Assembly: GCA_963691655.1 (NCBI GenBank)
Contig: OY829327.1
Location: 68,336,079-68,400,078, forward strand
Source: Toxonevra muliebris
Lineage: Eukaryota > Arthropoda > Insecta > Diptera > Pallopteridae
Reading direction: 5' to 3'
Length of the DNA: 64,000 nucleotides
The notes below the pieces were generated by a model. The model was not told the origin of the DNA and ran no database searches. It saw only the letters and a program-made list of their open reading frames with translations. Every line of letters starts with the position of its first letter. Position 1 is the stretch's first letter. This document shows, piece by piece, positions 34,150 through 45,849 of the stretch. The position numbers and the translations under genes are program-made.

Positions 34150-34560
34150 CTTGATGCACTCCAACAACTTAACCTTTGCCTTCTAGGACTCTTTACTGCT
34201 GGCGATGGGGAAAGAACTTCTTGCAAACTTTCTCTATAGCTATCAACAATTAAACGCCATTCTTTCGGATCGTAAGCCTATCCAACTGCTCAAACAAACC
34301 GGGAATATCTTTGCAAAAGCATAATTTATCATTCATCGTATTGTACTTTGCGTAAGCCCTGTCACGGTCTTTATAGTAGGTTGTTGTAACATTTGGAGCC
34401 AAAAAGTTGAACTATCCGAGATGCATGTAACTCTGTCTTTTCTTTAGGTAGTACTAAATCTCTCGCCGAACCATTAAATTCAGCCTGGCTAGTTTCAATA
34501 TTGCTTTCATCAGACTTTTCAATATAATCTGTTAAATCAGGGCTTGCTTTGTGGCTAGAT
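34150..34560 (-). pseudogene. Relic of an insect repeat-associated gene (EWRL.ID-S motif)
   Basis: Minus frames contain EFNGSARDLVLPKEKTELHA then SRI (34475-34420). After shifts come FLAPNVTTTYYKDRDRAYAK then YNTMNDKLCFCKDIPGLFEQ (34405-34290), then YDPKEWRLIVDSYRESLQEV (34277-34218). I recall a family of uncharacterised arthropod genes with the same order: L.L.K...ELL.SRL, F..R......Y.......C.DI..L, then DP..WRLFIDSS..SLKAVLLHNG. They occur in many copies and seem to be carried by transposons; their function is unknown to me. At least two frame breaks make this copy dead. Confidence 0.5.
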
Positions 34561-34570
34561 GAATCACGTC

Positions 34571-35792
34571 ATTTGGGGACGGGAAGTATATTGCAATGCG
34601 GAAAGTATATCCGTAATGGAAATGTGACAGTGTGCACATTTTCATATACCCGTCGCATACTTTTTACAATGCTAGTCTGTTTTGTTTGCTTGGCAAAATG
34701 GAAATGGTTTTCCCCAAATCATTGGTACATCGAATTTCATATACCGCCTAAAACGAAAAAATTATTTTGATCCATGATATATACGGTCAGCGGTCATGAT
34801 CCTAAAACGGGTTTTCGGGAATAAATCCTATATTTAGATTCTTACAATAGTTGTATTTTTCCTAACATCAAAAATTAAATATTGATAAATACATCGAATC
34901 TCGGATTTAAAATTTTAACCAGCAAAGCGTTAAGAATGAATCAATCCGTGGAAAAAAACTTTATCGGTTAAATTTTACACATTTGAATAAAACAGATTGG
35001 TACACGTTACAAACGAAGAGAAATACATATACAGAGAACCAGTTAAATTTTGGTCTTAAATTTAGTTCATAAATACCACGTTCTTTCTGTAAATATGCAA
35101 GCTCTGTGAAAAAAATATTTTTACGATTTCTATTTTTCCTTATTTAGGAAGTGAGTTTACGATATTAATATTGATTTAAAAATACTTTTTCACGCATGTA
35201 AATGAAAACTTATTTAAATCAATGGAAATGACAAGGTCAGCTTCATATCTTTTACGTGCGTGAATATTTGGAAACGCCACTGGAAAGGCATTTAAAATTA
35301 CACACCAAAAATGTAGGTATAGGTCATTTTACACATAGAGAGTGTTTAACCCTCATACACCCAATGTGTAAATTTCAACATGGTCCACACACATCTGGTG
35401 TTTAGTTTTGATGAGTGTGTAAAGCTATATTAATATAGAGGTAACTGATTTCCTCCATTAATATGCGTAAAGTTTCATAAATTTTTTTAAGAATGTAACA
35501 GTGATTCCCCAAGTGTCAGAGTAATTGCAACCCTGCGTGAAGAAAACAAAAAGAAGTGAGTTCGATAGACGCCTCAAATGTATACGGTTGAGTTCGCGCT
35601 GAATTACATTTTTAAATATTCGTAATTAATATTCGTATAGTTCTTACTTTCATTCGTTTGGGAAATCAATAAATATAAATGTTAAAAACCAGTAATTTTC
35701 ATATTTTTTATCGTATATTTGAGGCTCTCGCCTCACAAGGAAGCATTGCGCTTTAAAAAGCGGTAAAGTGCAGCTTACGTTTCGTAATTGAG
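34571..35792. other. Non-coding stretch
   Basis: AT-rich DNA without a recognisable gene or transposon end. The 73-codon plus frame at 34549-34770 lacks motifs. TGTGTAAA-type motifs occur several times near 35330-35430, perhaps the remains of a small repeat. Confidence 0.5.
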
Positions 35793-35800
35793 CGAGTCAT

Positions 35801-36810
35801 CCGTGTGGCCAACTCAGCGCTTTTTCCGCTAAATTTAGTGCTTTTTGAAAATTAAAACGCGGAAAAAAGTGATTTAGCGGTCAGCGGATTTTTTAGCGCG
35901 TTTTTTTTCAATTTAAAAGACACTAAAGGCTCCGCTAAATAATCCATTTCCAGAATAATCTATAAACATTTTTTATCGATACAATGAGCAATATATTAAA
36001 CCAAAGTTCATAACCGTAAGTTTCTCCGAGTTTTTCCTCAAAATCTTGTTGAGTTTCTTCAATATTTTATGTAAATATTAAAATAAATTTTAAAAAATAA
36101 TATGTCCAGAACTCTTAATCCTTACAGTTATCCTTAAGTTTTCCAATGGGGTAAAATGTCTGCTATAACCTTTGAAACCAGGAATTATAGCAAAGCCAAT
36201 TTACGGCGATGGCACTGCATGTATACAATTCACTCATTGACAGCCAATATCCATATTTTAAAGAAAACTCAAATAAAAAGGAAACCGTATCTCCAATTTT
36301 ACTTAAGTTTTCGAGCATTATTGGGATATAAAATCCCAGGGTTAGCGAGGTTAAAATAAGAAAAATACGAATTAACGGTTTTGTAGTTTAAGGCTCTTCT
36401 CGCGTAACTTGTCAACCACGAAAAACACAAAAAATTCCATAAAAAAGTGAACGTAGCTATCTACAATGATTGATTTTTTGTGAATCATAGTTCCATAGAA
36501 TTTTGCTTTGCATTACGAATTACAAGTGGTTGCCAAAAACCAATTTCGATTTATAAGAGGTTAAAAAAAATAAAAATTAGCGATGGGATCAAAATGTGTA
36601 GAATTTTTGCGGTTTTTTCAAGGGACCAGCAGTTTGTTACGAATTATTGAGATTTTCGAATTAACGGAGTACGAATTGCGATTCTACTGTATATAAAATA
36701 ATTTGTGTTTAACACTTTTATAAGGGAAAAATATAGCGCTTTTTTAAAGAAAATACGCGTTTTTTTTCTTCATTTTAGCGGATTTTGTAAAACAAAAGTT
36801 GGCCACATTG
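35801..36810. mobile_element. 1010-bp non-autonomous hAT element
   Basis: CGAGTCAT flanks both sides (35793-35800 and 36811-36818), a perfect 8-bp duplication. The left end is CCGTGTGGCCAACTCAGCGC; the reverse complement of the right end starts CAATGTGGCCAACTTTTG. Both resemble the hAT terminus CAGTGTGGCCAAC. Subterminal AGCGG, CGCTAAA and ACGCG motifs repeat at both sides. The 67-codon frame inside is not a transposase. A second end of this family lies at 28440-28617. Confidence 0.85.
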
Positions 36811-36818
36811 CGAGTCAT

Positions 36819-39080
36819 TCACAGCATGATTTTTTTTTTCAAGTATTCATCCCTAATTTCTATCATTAGAATAGGACGAAATAAATAGTTTCTATTACTA
36901 ATTATTTGAGTTTCAATTATATTTTTTAAGTCCTACACAAATTAGGTACCTATTTATATTTTCAGCTGCAAACAATTTGCTACTTATTTAATACATTCTT
37001 AAAATAAAATAAACAATTATATTTGATATATTAATATAGATGAATACTTACATAGACACATATTTTGGGTACTTATTAATTATTTCTCGTTTTTGGCTGT
37101 TAAATTAATGAATGAATTTTACTTTTATTTACACACTCAACCTCAAAAGCTTCTGTGAACTGTGTTGAAAAATTCAAATACTATACTTGAAAGTTTGCGT
37201 GGTCACGAATCTTGTGAATATTCGAGTTCATTAGCATTTTTACAACTACTCGTACATATGTACATAGTATAATATTCTATTTATATATTTTCATTCATGA
37301 AAACTTCAAATTGTACAAATTTTACTAAGTATAACTTGCTTACAATGACTGCTGCTTATTTACTAGGAGTACTACATAAAATTGAACTTGTGGCAAATTT
37401 TTATTTGCAGTTCATGAAAGTGATAAAAGTCAAGTCAATAAGAATGAGTTTTGTTTAGAATAATTACTTCAATGTTTAAAGAACGTGGATTATTTGCACA
37501 TAATTAAATTGTATTGAATATAACGTTTACCTTTTAACCCTTTTTAATATGTAGTCATACGAAATAGTATGCATGGCAACGTTCTTCATAAAATCTTTCA
37601 TTGACTCAGAAGACCACACAAAATATGCTTACCTACAAATGCATGAAATCCATTGTTCCAATACAAAGTTCATATGTATACATGCAGTCGTATGGATATG
37701 TAAAGGAACAACATCCTCATTTAATGTCTATAACCAATGCATTGTTATGACAGAAACAGCAACAACAGCAATAAAAAGAACAGCAACAACAACAACCACA
37801 ACAGAACAACTAAATTATTGTAGCATGTAGGTATGTATGTTGCACACACACCTTAATTTGAACTTTATGACCCCATTTATGTCACATGACACATTTAATT
37901 TCAGGTTTATTGAAAGATGTTGCAGTGAATAAAAAACTATAAAGGAGAAAACTGAGGAAATAGGAAAGAGAAAAGAAGATAATGATGATGATCATTAAAC
38001 ATTTTTTTTTTTATTGCATAAAAAAATGCACTTATACTTGCAAAAATTGTTTTCCCGAACTTTTCGAATTAATTTTCCTTTTCCCCTCCTCCTTTTCTAA
38101 CAACTTAGTATTGGGCAGCGGCCACCCAAGACCATGTGACCACCAACATTGGCAATTTAATATGTTAAAATTTCCATTTTCTCCAATACAGATGACATTT
38201 CAATTGCCACATTGTATCTATGACGTTGAGTATTTATGTATGTGTGTGTGTTTGCTATTGTTTTCCTATAAAATGTGACACTTTTTTTCTCCCAATATAA
38301 AAATTCAATAGGTGAAAAACAAGCATGCGAACAAACAAACAAAGAAACAAGTGTTTGTGGTATAATAGTTCGTTGTTGTTGTTGTTCTTCTTCTTCTTGA
38401 TTCCACTCCGAATCGGATCGGATAGTATCGTACACTAACAATGTCACCTGTATTGAATTTATATATTTCATTTTGGTTAACGCCATTGTTTTCCAAACAC
38501 CCAATTTGATTTATGATAACGTGCTCTATAAAATTCCTATTGATTTTATGCTAATTATTTGGTGTGATCATTGGAAAAAAATACAGAAAACGAAATTGCT
38601 TTGAATATTGTGTAATTTCATACGAATTGAGGATTTTAAGTGGCATTATCTACATTAAGCATACATGGGCACGTATGTAAATCTATCTATCTATCTATCT
38701 GCTTCTGGCATAGCTCTTTATATTGTAAATTAATACTTTATAACTCATATTAATGTGTTAACATAATCGAACAAAAACCACACAGGTTGATTTGATTCAT
38801 ATTGATTTCGCGTGAAAACAGAAATTTGGAATATAAAAAACATAAAATTAATTAAAACGTATCGGCGATTATCTGGAAAGTTAAACAATGTTTTACATTT
38901 CAAAATAAATACCTACATATTTAATACAGACTTATAATACGCCTGTAGAAGTTTAGAAGTAAGTATAGTTTGCTATGGGGCTAACTGAAGAATACGCACG
39001 GTGTAAAAGTGTAAAACCATCTCTATTATTATCTCAACTCTATGTATAAGCTTGATCCTTTTTTTACACGTTTATTATTA
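36819..39080. other. Non-coding stretch with microsatellites
   Basis: It holds CAA-type repeats near 37757-37806, GTT and CTT runs near 38374-38399, and an ATCT tract near 38680-38702. Frames of 85, 98 and 115 codons cross these and owe their length to the repeats. No transposon end or gene motif was seen. Confidence 0.55.
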
Positions 39081-39084
39081 TTAT

Positions 39085-40730
39085 TAGTATGGTTCGGACG
39101 ACCCGAAAGTCAGGCACTGTGATCTAGATGTTCTATACCAAGGTCTTAAATTAAGACAAAAGATGATCTGCTAACTATATAAAGGATAGAAGAGGTTTCT
39201 GTTGAAGAGGTTTTAATTTCGTTATCTGTTAGAAACGTTTGCTAAAAATGCACCATCTTCTCGCTGAGCCAAGACTGGACATTCACACAAAATGTAGAAT
39301 GGCTCCTCATCGCCCTCCACACATAGATGAAACTCTGTCTCGTTTAACAGACCTAATTTACTTAGGTGATATCTGACGATATAGTGGCTTGAGAGAATGG
39401 CCACGAACAATTTGAGATCCACCTTGTTTAAAGTTAGGGATTGGGTGAGAGCGGGGGGAGGGCCTGTCTAAGACCTGAAATAAGATGCCAATAAGCTAGA
39501 ATTCCTCCCACACCCACGGCTCTATGATTGATTTGGAACCACTCCAGCCGATTCCGCAAAATGGATCAGGGCCTGTGTATGAAGCCGATAAATCCTGCAA
39601 TGTCACAGCGGCCTGATACTCAACAAAGCGTATCTTTGTTATGGATAAACAACTGCTATGAATAAACAAGACTGTCAGAACACTCCTTCACCAACTTCGA
39701 AGAGAAGCTCCATGATGAAAATACTTTAAGAGCCGCTTGGCTGTCACAGAAGATCACAAACTTTGCACTTTTAATCCTTTATTAAGGTTAATTCTGGCGC
39801 ACATCTCAATTGCGTATATTTCGGTTTGAAAGACTCAAAGTCCCCAGTGGAATTGAGATTCGAGAGTTAGGACCAACGACACCAGAACCCCAATCCGTTT
39901 TCGAATCGTCAGTATAGTAATTGAGAGCGAAGGGGCTGAAGCTGAGGAGTTGGGCATTCCAATCGGACCTGGGCGGAAGGGTAATATTAACCCTAGAACC
40001 ATAATGAACGTATACAAAAAATAAGCAATTTGTTGTGTTCAAAACTCCTTTTTTTAAAAAAAATTAAATTGTATTGTATTTTTAAGTTTGTTTACGAATA
40101 AATAGTTCAATAAAATAAAAAAATTACAATTTATACTGCAAAAGATTGAAACAATTAAAGCGTATCGATAGGATATTCATCTGTACGTAAAATTTACGTA
40201 GCGTTGGTCTTAATGTAATATTAAAGGGCGTTATGGTTCCAGCGTTGAATTTCCGGTCGAAGCTTAGATCCCTAGTTTTAAAATTTGACACAGAGCAGAT
40301 TAGAGTATTAGGTCAAATGACCATTTAGTTAGTTGAATGGAACTTGAAGCCTCAAAGCTATAATTGAGGCTGTCTTCTTTACGAAGATGTGTAGAAGTGC
40401 AAGTCCGATCAACATCTTAAACGCAGGAGTGGAACAATTAAACATAGCCCCTGTGATTGAGACAGGTACGCCTTTGGGACTTGTTAAGCTTGCTGATAGC
40501 CGAGCCCTGCATGACCTTAGGCTACCACCCTAGTACAACATATGCTACGATTGGCCTAACTATCATATCATACAGCTAAAAAGTCATCTTGGGAGTAAGA
40601 CCCCAGGTTTTTCCAAAGAGTTTACTGCAGGTCCAGAAAACCCTAGTGTCTTTTATGGGCACTCCAACTAAGTCTTCTATAGAGTGTAATTCCACTGCAA
40701 CTGATTTGTGCGGCCATAATTTATGAATTT
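39085..40730 (-). pseudogene. RNase-H-type LINE ORF2 3' end, heavily degraded
   Basis: From 40680 down, minus frames give LFGKTWGLTPKM, IVRPIVAYVVLGW and SQRRTCLNHRGY, the RT thumb phrases also seen at 21.4 kb. Next is RNase H: YYTDDSKTDWGSGVVGPNSR near 39925, then an EIYAIEMCA block with its Glu. The C-terminal part reads HYIVRYHLSKLGLLNE then FHLCVEGDEEPFYILCECP (39385-39270), the terminal Cys/His motif (H..LG....C..C...E...H.LC.CPAL) of these LINEs. The first Cys pair is partly lost. Frames change many times. It is the same family or a close relative of the 20.5-kb LINE, but less conserved. Confidence 0.7.
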
Positions 40731-41097
40731 TAAATTTGCTTGCAAATGGTTAGTAGTAGTCGAATCGAGTCAATACAGAGAAAATTCACTAGATATGCAT
40801 TACAAAGATGAGGTGGCCTGAGCGTATTTTACCTCAATATAAAGATAGGTGTTTGCTTATCGACTTAAAATCACTACACTCGATACGTAAATATTATAGC
40901 ATTATGTTAGCTAGGGATGTTTTGTGTCCACATTGATTGCCCATTGCTTCTTTCCCTTTACCCAATATCTGCTCCTGCAAGACCTCTTAGGTTCAGGCTG
41001 AATTCCTTTCTACTTACTCCACGTTCATATACAAATTATAGCAAATCAGAACCAGACTGGGGATCTAATCACTAAATTTTGACTGCACTATAGTTTT

Positions 41098-41125
41098 CAC
41101 TACCACTAAATCTTTAGTGGTAGTG
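41098..41125. repeat. Perfect 13-bp-stem hairpin
   Basis: CACTACCACTAAA, two bases TC, then TTTAGTGGTAGTG. Complementarity continues outward with a few mismatches (TTTT against GAAAT). It lies about 400 bases from the hAT transposase C-terminus. It may be a remnant of a short foldback. Confidence 0.6.
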
Positions 41126-41532
41126 GAAATAATATGTTTTTGGCTTGAAAAATTCCCTAAAACAAATTATGTACCTTAATTCAAAAAGTTTTGTCGAAGC
41201 CTTATTGTGTCTGCCACACGGTAGCGCTCCACCAAAAGTTTTTTTTTTCGCAAACTAAGCACATAAAACCAGATAAATTGTGAAAATATGTCAATTTCTT
41301 ATTACGCATCAAAAAACACTTCCCTTTTTTGAAAAAACACTTCGATTTTTTAAGAATTTCACTTCAGAAAAAAATTTCAAAACGAAAGCCCTGGTCGGCA
41401 AAATTGAAAATGGGATTTCGCTGGTGAGCAAAATTAAAAATGAGATTGTGTTAGTGAGCACAGAGTATTTGCGCTACACTGTATAAAATTAAACATAAAA
41501 GCCTTAGATGGCGAATAACAAACTTAAAAACC

Positions 41533-42850
41533 TCAAACAAAACGTATGCATTTGTTTACATCTATACTTTTGTGGCAGTTTCTTGTTAAAAGTATATTTT
41601 TTAAATGGGTAGTATTTATTCTATTTCTTTGCTTGGAGCAAATGAATTTTAAATCAGAAAAAAAATGTTCACAAAAGTAAGTTGAAGGAAAAAACGATAA
41701 AAGCTTAAAAGAATATTCTTTGAGTTGAGGATAAAATAAATTCATAAATTATCTAAGTTTCTCCAGAACTCTATAATAACGGTTTCATTATGAATAGCCA
41801 TTTCGCTTCGTAGGATTATTAATTCTAATTGAACTTTAAACTCATATTTGGTTACATCACAATTTAAGGGATTTTCAAAAAGATCAATGAACTGCTGCAT
41901 TTTTTTTAAGTCTTTAAATCTGTCCTCAAAATTAAAGAATAGAGTTTCCAATATTTGGGCATGATCGTCTTTTTTAAAGATTTTAGTCTCGGCAATAATA
42001 ATGCAGGTTTTTGGAAAATTGGAATAGTCGCCTGACTGAACTTCAGATAAAAGTAAAAATAAAGTGGTTTGAAAATGAATAACTTTTTTAAACAACTCGG
42101 GTAAAGTCTTTTCCTTTCCTTGGAGTTTTAAATTGATTTCATTTAAAAAATTGGTTATATCAGAAAGAAATGCTAAATCCAAAATAAACTCAATATCCTT
42201 TAAAGCCTATACTAAATTTTCAGAATTATCCAAATTCTCAAATTTTAAGAATTGCAACACTTCATTTCTTAGAACAAATAATCTATTCAGGCAATCACCA
42301 CCACTGAGCCAACGAACTTCCGTGAACATTTTAAGATCATAATAACCAGCAATGGTACTTTTTAAAAAATGCACAAATTTCCTGTGGGTAAGTGAGTGAT
42401 GCCCTCCTCTTATTTTATTAATTATTTGCTCTGCTGTTTTCATGGCGGAATGATTGTTCAAAAATTTAGAGGCAAGTGAGAGTTGGTGAATAATGCAATG
42501 AAAGGAATAAACTTCAATACAATGCTTTTTAGCTGTCCTATGAAACCTTCGTTTGTGCCAATCATAACATTTGCAACATCCGTGCATACCCCAGCAAGCA
42601 TCCTAATGTCTATTTCGGAAAGAAGCTTTTCGTAAATGACATCAAACACCAACTTACCAGTCACGTTTCCATAAAAAGTTTCTAATGAAAACATTGAATC
42701 AAAACCCTCGTAGTTGGAATCAACGCATTGAATATAAATGACCAATTGGCAGAGGTCATTTGTTATTAAGTTTATGCAAAACTTGCATAAAAATATGTCT
42801 AATGTATACACCACTTCCTTGGTTAACAATATTCAAACTAATTACGTTTG
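41533..42850 (-). pseudogene. hAT transposase pseudogene, C-terminal two thirds preserved
   Basis: Minus frames in order: FCINLITNDLCQLVIYIQCV and GNVTGKLVFDVIYEKLLSEI (42829-42620), then GVCTDVANVMIGTNEGFIGQ at 42596-42537 with the second catalytic Asp. After a frame change come FHCIIHQLSLASKFLNNHSA (42500-42441) and FTEVRWLSGGDCLNRLF (42330-42280). Next is LAFLSDITNFLNEINLKLQG (42176-42117), a helical region, and the dimerisation domain STYFCEHFFSDLKFICSKQR (41682-41623). At least two further frame breaks, near 42190 and 41745, inactivate it. The family is the ZBED5/SCAND3-like hAT group. The N-terminal BED finger is not seen. It is similar to the pseudogene at 28877 but not the same copy. 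Confidence 0.85.
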
Positions 42851-43436
42851 ACAACGTCATTTTCAATGCAGTTTGCGTCTTTCTAACATCTTTCTCAACT
42901 TCTTCTTCTACTTGGGAAATCCATTCCTTTAAGTTTTGAAGAAAAATTTTTGTTTTTTTTTAATGAAAAGCTCATCCCTTACTATACCCTAAAGTTCATC
43001 AATATCTTTATGAAAAGAATAATAATGGCTACTGAAATTAAATTCTCGCGCTCCTATTATGGATCTGTGACACAAAAGACATTGCATGCCACCAAAGGCA
43101 TTGGAAATCATAAAATATTTTTTGGCAGTAGTTTTTATTCATACATATAATTTCTCGCTGTGCGCATAAAAAAAATCAACACACCCGCTGACGATGCTAC
43201 TTCTTTGCTGTCCGAACAACGACTAACTGCAAAAGCGTAAGAATGTGTGTGATGAGCAGTGTTGCCATATTTTTTGGGCTGTAAAAAGTAAAAACAAAAA
43301 CTGTATTTTGGAAAAAAACGGTAACCTATAAAAACGAGAAAAACAAAACTAAAATTTTTTAATTTGAAAAGTTTCTCAGTCACTTACCCATCATTCCACC
43401 ACCCATTCAAAATTTAATAGGTCTAATAATATAATA

Positions 43437-43745
43437 CGACCTCGATAGCCTAGTGGATAGTGCACTAGACTTTCATCTGGGAGGTTCGGGTTCGATTCCC
43501 GTCTTCGTCTGGTGGTTAATTTTCATTACTTTCTTATATTCACTATCAATATGAAGTGTATGAGAATTATAAGATAGTGTACAAGTACACACATTGGTTG
43601 GTAATGGCAAAACCACCAAGCCGATAAAAAATTGCCACACCGCCGTTCGGAATCGGCGTTAAACTGTAGGTCCAACTATGTGGTATCACAATGGGCCGTT
43701 CAGGCCTAAGTGTGTCTCTCGACAGCCACTCCAACCTAACCTAAC
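43437..43745 (+). mobile_element. tRNA-derived SINE (family 1), complete reference copy
   Basis: A perfect 14-bp duplication, CTAATAATATAATA, lies at 43423-43436 and 43746-43759. The head has an A box TAGCCTAGTGGATAG and B box GGGTTCGATTCCC at tRNA-like spacing, so it should carry a pol III promoter. The body includes AACCACCAAGCCGATAAAAA and GCCGTTCGGAATCGGCG, itself a small palindrome. The 3' end is CCAACCTAACCTAAC, a CCTAA repeat instead of poly-A. Other copies: 25171-25479 and 59176-59469 (both minus). Confidence 0.95.
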
Positions 43746-44329
43746 CTAATAATATAATAGTTCCTGCATGTTTGGGAAAAGCTATGCTTTCTTGAACAGG
43801 GAAGAAATTTTAAATTCTATAACTTCTGGGAAACCTAATACAATAATAGTGCAAAATTTGGAAAAAAAAAGATCGCTCATTAGACAACAATCAACCATCA
43901 GTTTTTGTTTGAAAAAATAGCGTTTAACTGGTGTCAGATTCTACACGCAAAAATCCTCTGAAATAGTTAAAATTAATTTATTTAAATAAATATGTAATAA
44001 TATTAATAAAATAAAAAAAACTGATTCTTTTAAAATTAAGTAAAATAAGTCAATAAAAAAAGAAACAAATTTATTTACAAATGTATAAAACAAATATGTA
44101 TATGTTATTATTATTATTATTAATAAGAAACACGAAATAACATTCTTGCTATGACTAGTTAAAAAAATTAAATGAACATTCCTGGGTCCGATTTTTTGAG
44201 TATCGATAAATATCGATGCAACATTATTGTTATTAAATATGGTGTAATTGTAGGATTTAATAAATGAATCCTTGGAGCTTCAGCCGGAAAATCCATATTT
44301 ATTTTATTTGTTAATTTAAGAATGTAGGA

Positions 44330-44880
44330 AAGAATGGGTTAAGTACAATTTATTGGTTTCAGACATTTCAGAAAAAATATTGTGGGATAGATCATTGTTC
44401 TCTAGTTGGTAAGTGTTGAGGACCCTGTGGAGGAGCCCCTAATTGAGTTCGATTAGTGCTCCCTGCACTAATCGTCCGACCACCATCCATGCCGTCGCCT
44501 CACGACCACCCTAAGTATTATTAAAAAATGAATTATTGAATTGTTGAATGTTCCTAAAATACCGCTCTGGTATTAATTCGAATTGTTAAACTCCTTTGAA
44601 ATACCCCTCTGGTATTTATCTATTACAATGTAATATCTATGTATATATTCTCTTTATATACAAAAATATTGTAATAGATTCTCTCAATCCATGGGATTAT
44701 ACCAGTTGCCAGACGGTATAAAATCCCATTGCTTGAGAAAATCTAGATTAGTCTTTGAGTAACCCTTGCTCACAAAAAAATCACTGACAATCTCAATAAA
44801 ATTCACACTCTGTGAAATATTATAAGTTTTTAACCGAAACTCCTCGTGCGTTGTTATTTAAATATCTATTTTTCAGCCCT
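44330..44880 (+). repeat. Possible solo LTR
   Basis: The segment has features of an LTR. TGTTGAATG near 44543 could be the 5' TG, a TATATA/TATACA box lies near 44641-44661, and an AATAAA signal sits near 44798. Twin CCTCTGGTATT blocks occur near 44565 and 44602. Neither boundary nor a target duplication could be set, and no coding flank identifies the class. A GC-rich 90-base block (44412-44510) precedes it. A CT run lies just after, at 44880-44896. Confidence 0.25.
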
Positions 44881-44919
44881 CTCTCTCTCTCTCTCAAATC
44901 ACGATGATTTGTTCAGTAA

Positions 44920-45464
44920 GTAATAAAATAGTGTTTCAATAGGACCCAATTGTTCCAGGATTCTATTTACAACATTTTCAAGAGATAACCACCGAGTTGA
45001 GGATATTTTTAAAATTGTATGTGCTTTAATGTTAAACATATTTTGAAATTCTTTTAACTGTGATTGACGCTAGCTGCTGTGAGAGAAAAAAGTGTATATA
45101 TTTCTGTTCCATATGCTTAATATGTTGTAGTAATGTTTTCGAAGCTCCACAGGAACATAAGTGTAATGAGTGGCACACAAATCGAAGAGCATATAAAAAA
45201 GGATCTTTAAACAGCTTTTTAATTCCATGCCGCATCGTCTGCAGCGAATCCAATTAAGCTGCTTATTGGTATTTTCATGGTGCCAAAAAATTTAATATTT
45301 ATCTACCTTTTACTTTTCGAATTTCACGGCCGAAATATCTCACTACCAAAGCTGAACAGTTTGTCGTGCTTACATCAGTGGTTTCGTCAATAATTAATGA
45401 AAATGTCTGATTTCTAAGAATTCCACATATCTTTTCTAATACTTCTGTAAGTATGATTGTGTTG
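44920..45464 (-). pseudogene. hAT transposase relic, second family
   Basis: From 45462 down: ILTEVLEKICGILRNQTFSL then IIDETTDVSTTNCSALVVRY with the catalytic Asp in DETTDVS. After a deletion comes FVCHSLHLCSCGASKTLL with the CH...H.C pattern (near 45190-45130). The last part is a worn RWLSL..V..R.LEQ-type segment near 44990-44940. The phrases differ from those at 28877 and 41533, so it is a separate hAT lineage. Its upstream side is cut at 45465 by a foldback element, and no continuation was recognised beyond it. Confidence 0.65.
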
Positions 45465-45638
45465 GAGCGTTCACTTTGCTCATCCGACTCGGTGGATAAC
45501 TGCTCCGATCAAGATAAGCATACAATAAATGAATTTTCAAAGACATATTCACACCGATTTGACTAAATGCGTCCATGCTTATCTTGATTGGTTCGCAAGG
45601 CAGTTATCCACCGAGTCGAATGAGCAAGGTGAACGCTC
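45465..45638. mobile_element. 174-bp foldback element
   Basis: GAGCGTTCACTTTGCTCATC at the left and the reverse complement of the right arm (GAGCGTTCACCTTGCTCATT) start two arms of nearly 60 bases. The arms share ACTCGGTGGATAACTGC and ATCAAGATAAGCAT, with a short extra piece in the right arm. The loop is about 60 bases. No target duplication was found. It lies at the end of a hAT relic. Confidence 0.8.
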
Positions 45639-45656
45639 GATCAAGTTACAATACCA

Positions 45657-45839
45657 ATGGAAACACGATACAAAGGGAAAAAATTAAATTCTATGATTGC
45701 CGACATTTGCTGGTGGCTAAAAGTCGCTAAAGGGGATCTTGATGAATATGAAGAGGATGAACTTATTGATGAAGACGAAATTGAAGAGGGTAGCTTCTTA
45801 CAATATAGCAGCGATGCAAAAGTCGATGTCGAGAAATAA
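45657..45839 (+). CDS. Unrecognised 60-codon acidic-tailed frame
   Basis: The frame begins with a basic part (METRYKGKKLNSM), then IADICWWLK, then a strongly acidic run of Asp/Glu and a Lys-ending tail. The (M/I)(L/A)(A/D)..CWWL-like centre recalls C-terminal tails of some insect transposases, but I cannot name a family. It stands just after the foldback element. It may be the 3' end of a dead transposase or chance; the overlapping 141-codon minus frame is a competing possibility. Confidence 0.25.
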   Translation: METRYKGKKLNSMIADICWWLKVAKGDLDEYEEDELIDEDEIEEGSFLQYSSDAKVDVEK

Positions 45840-45849
45840 GAATTTATAA

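Noticed and set aside
38157..38504. 115-codon minus frame
   Set aside because: Its Glu/Gln tracts come from CTT and GTT microsatellites; no conserved motif.
43255..43272. CAGTGTTGCCATATTTT as a hAT terminus
   Set aside because: It looks like a hAT end, but no opposite end or 8-bp duplication could be found within several kilobases.
43437..43510. tRNA gene (A and B boxes at tRNA spacing)
   Set aside because: No acceptor stem closes; the same head recurs with the same 230-base body at 25.2 and 59.2 kb, and it is bounded by a target duplication, so it is a SINE.
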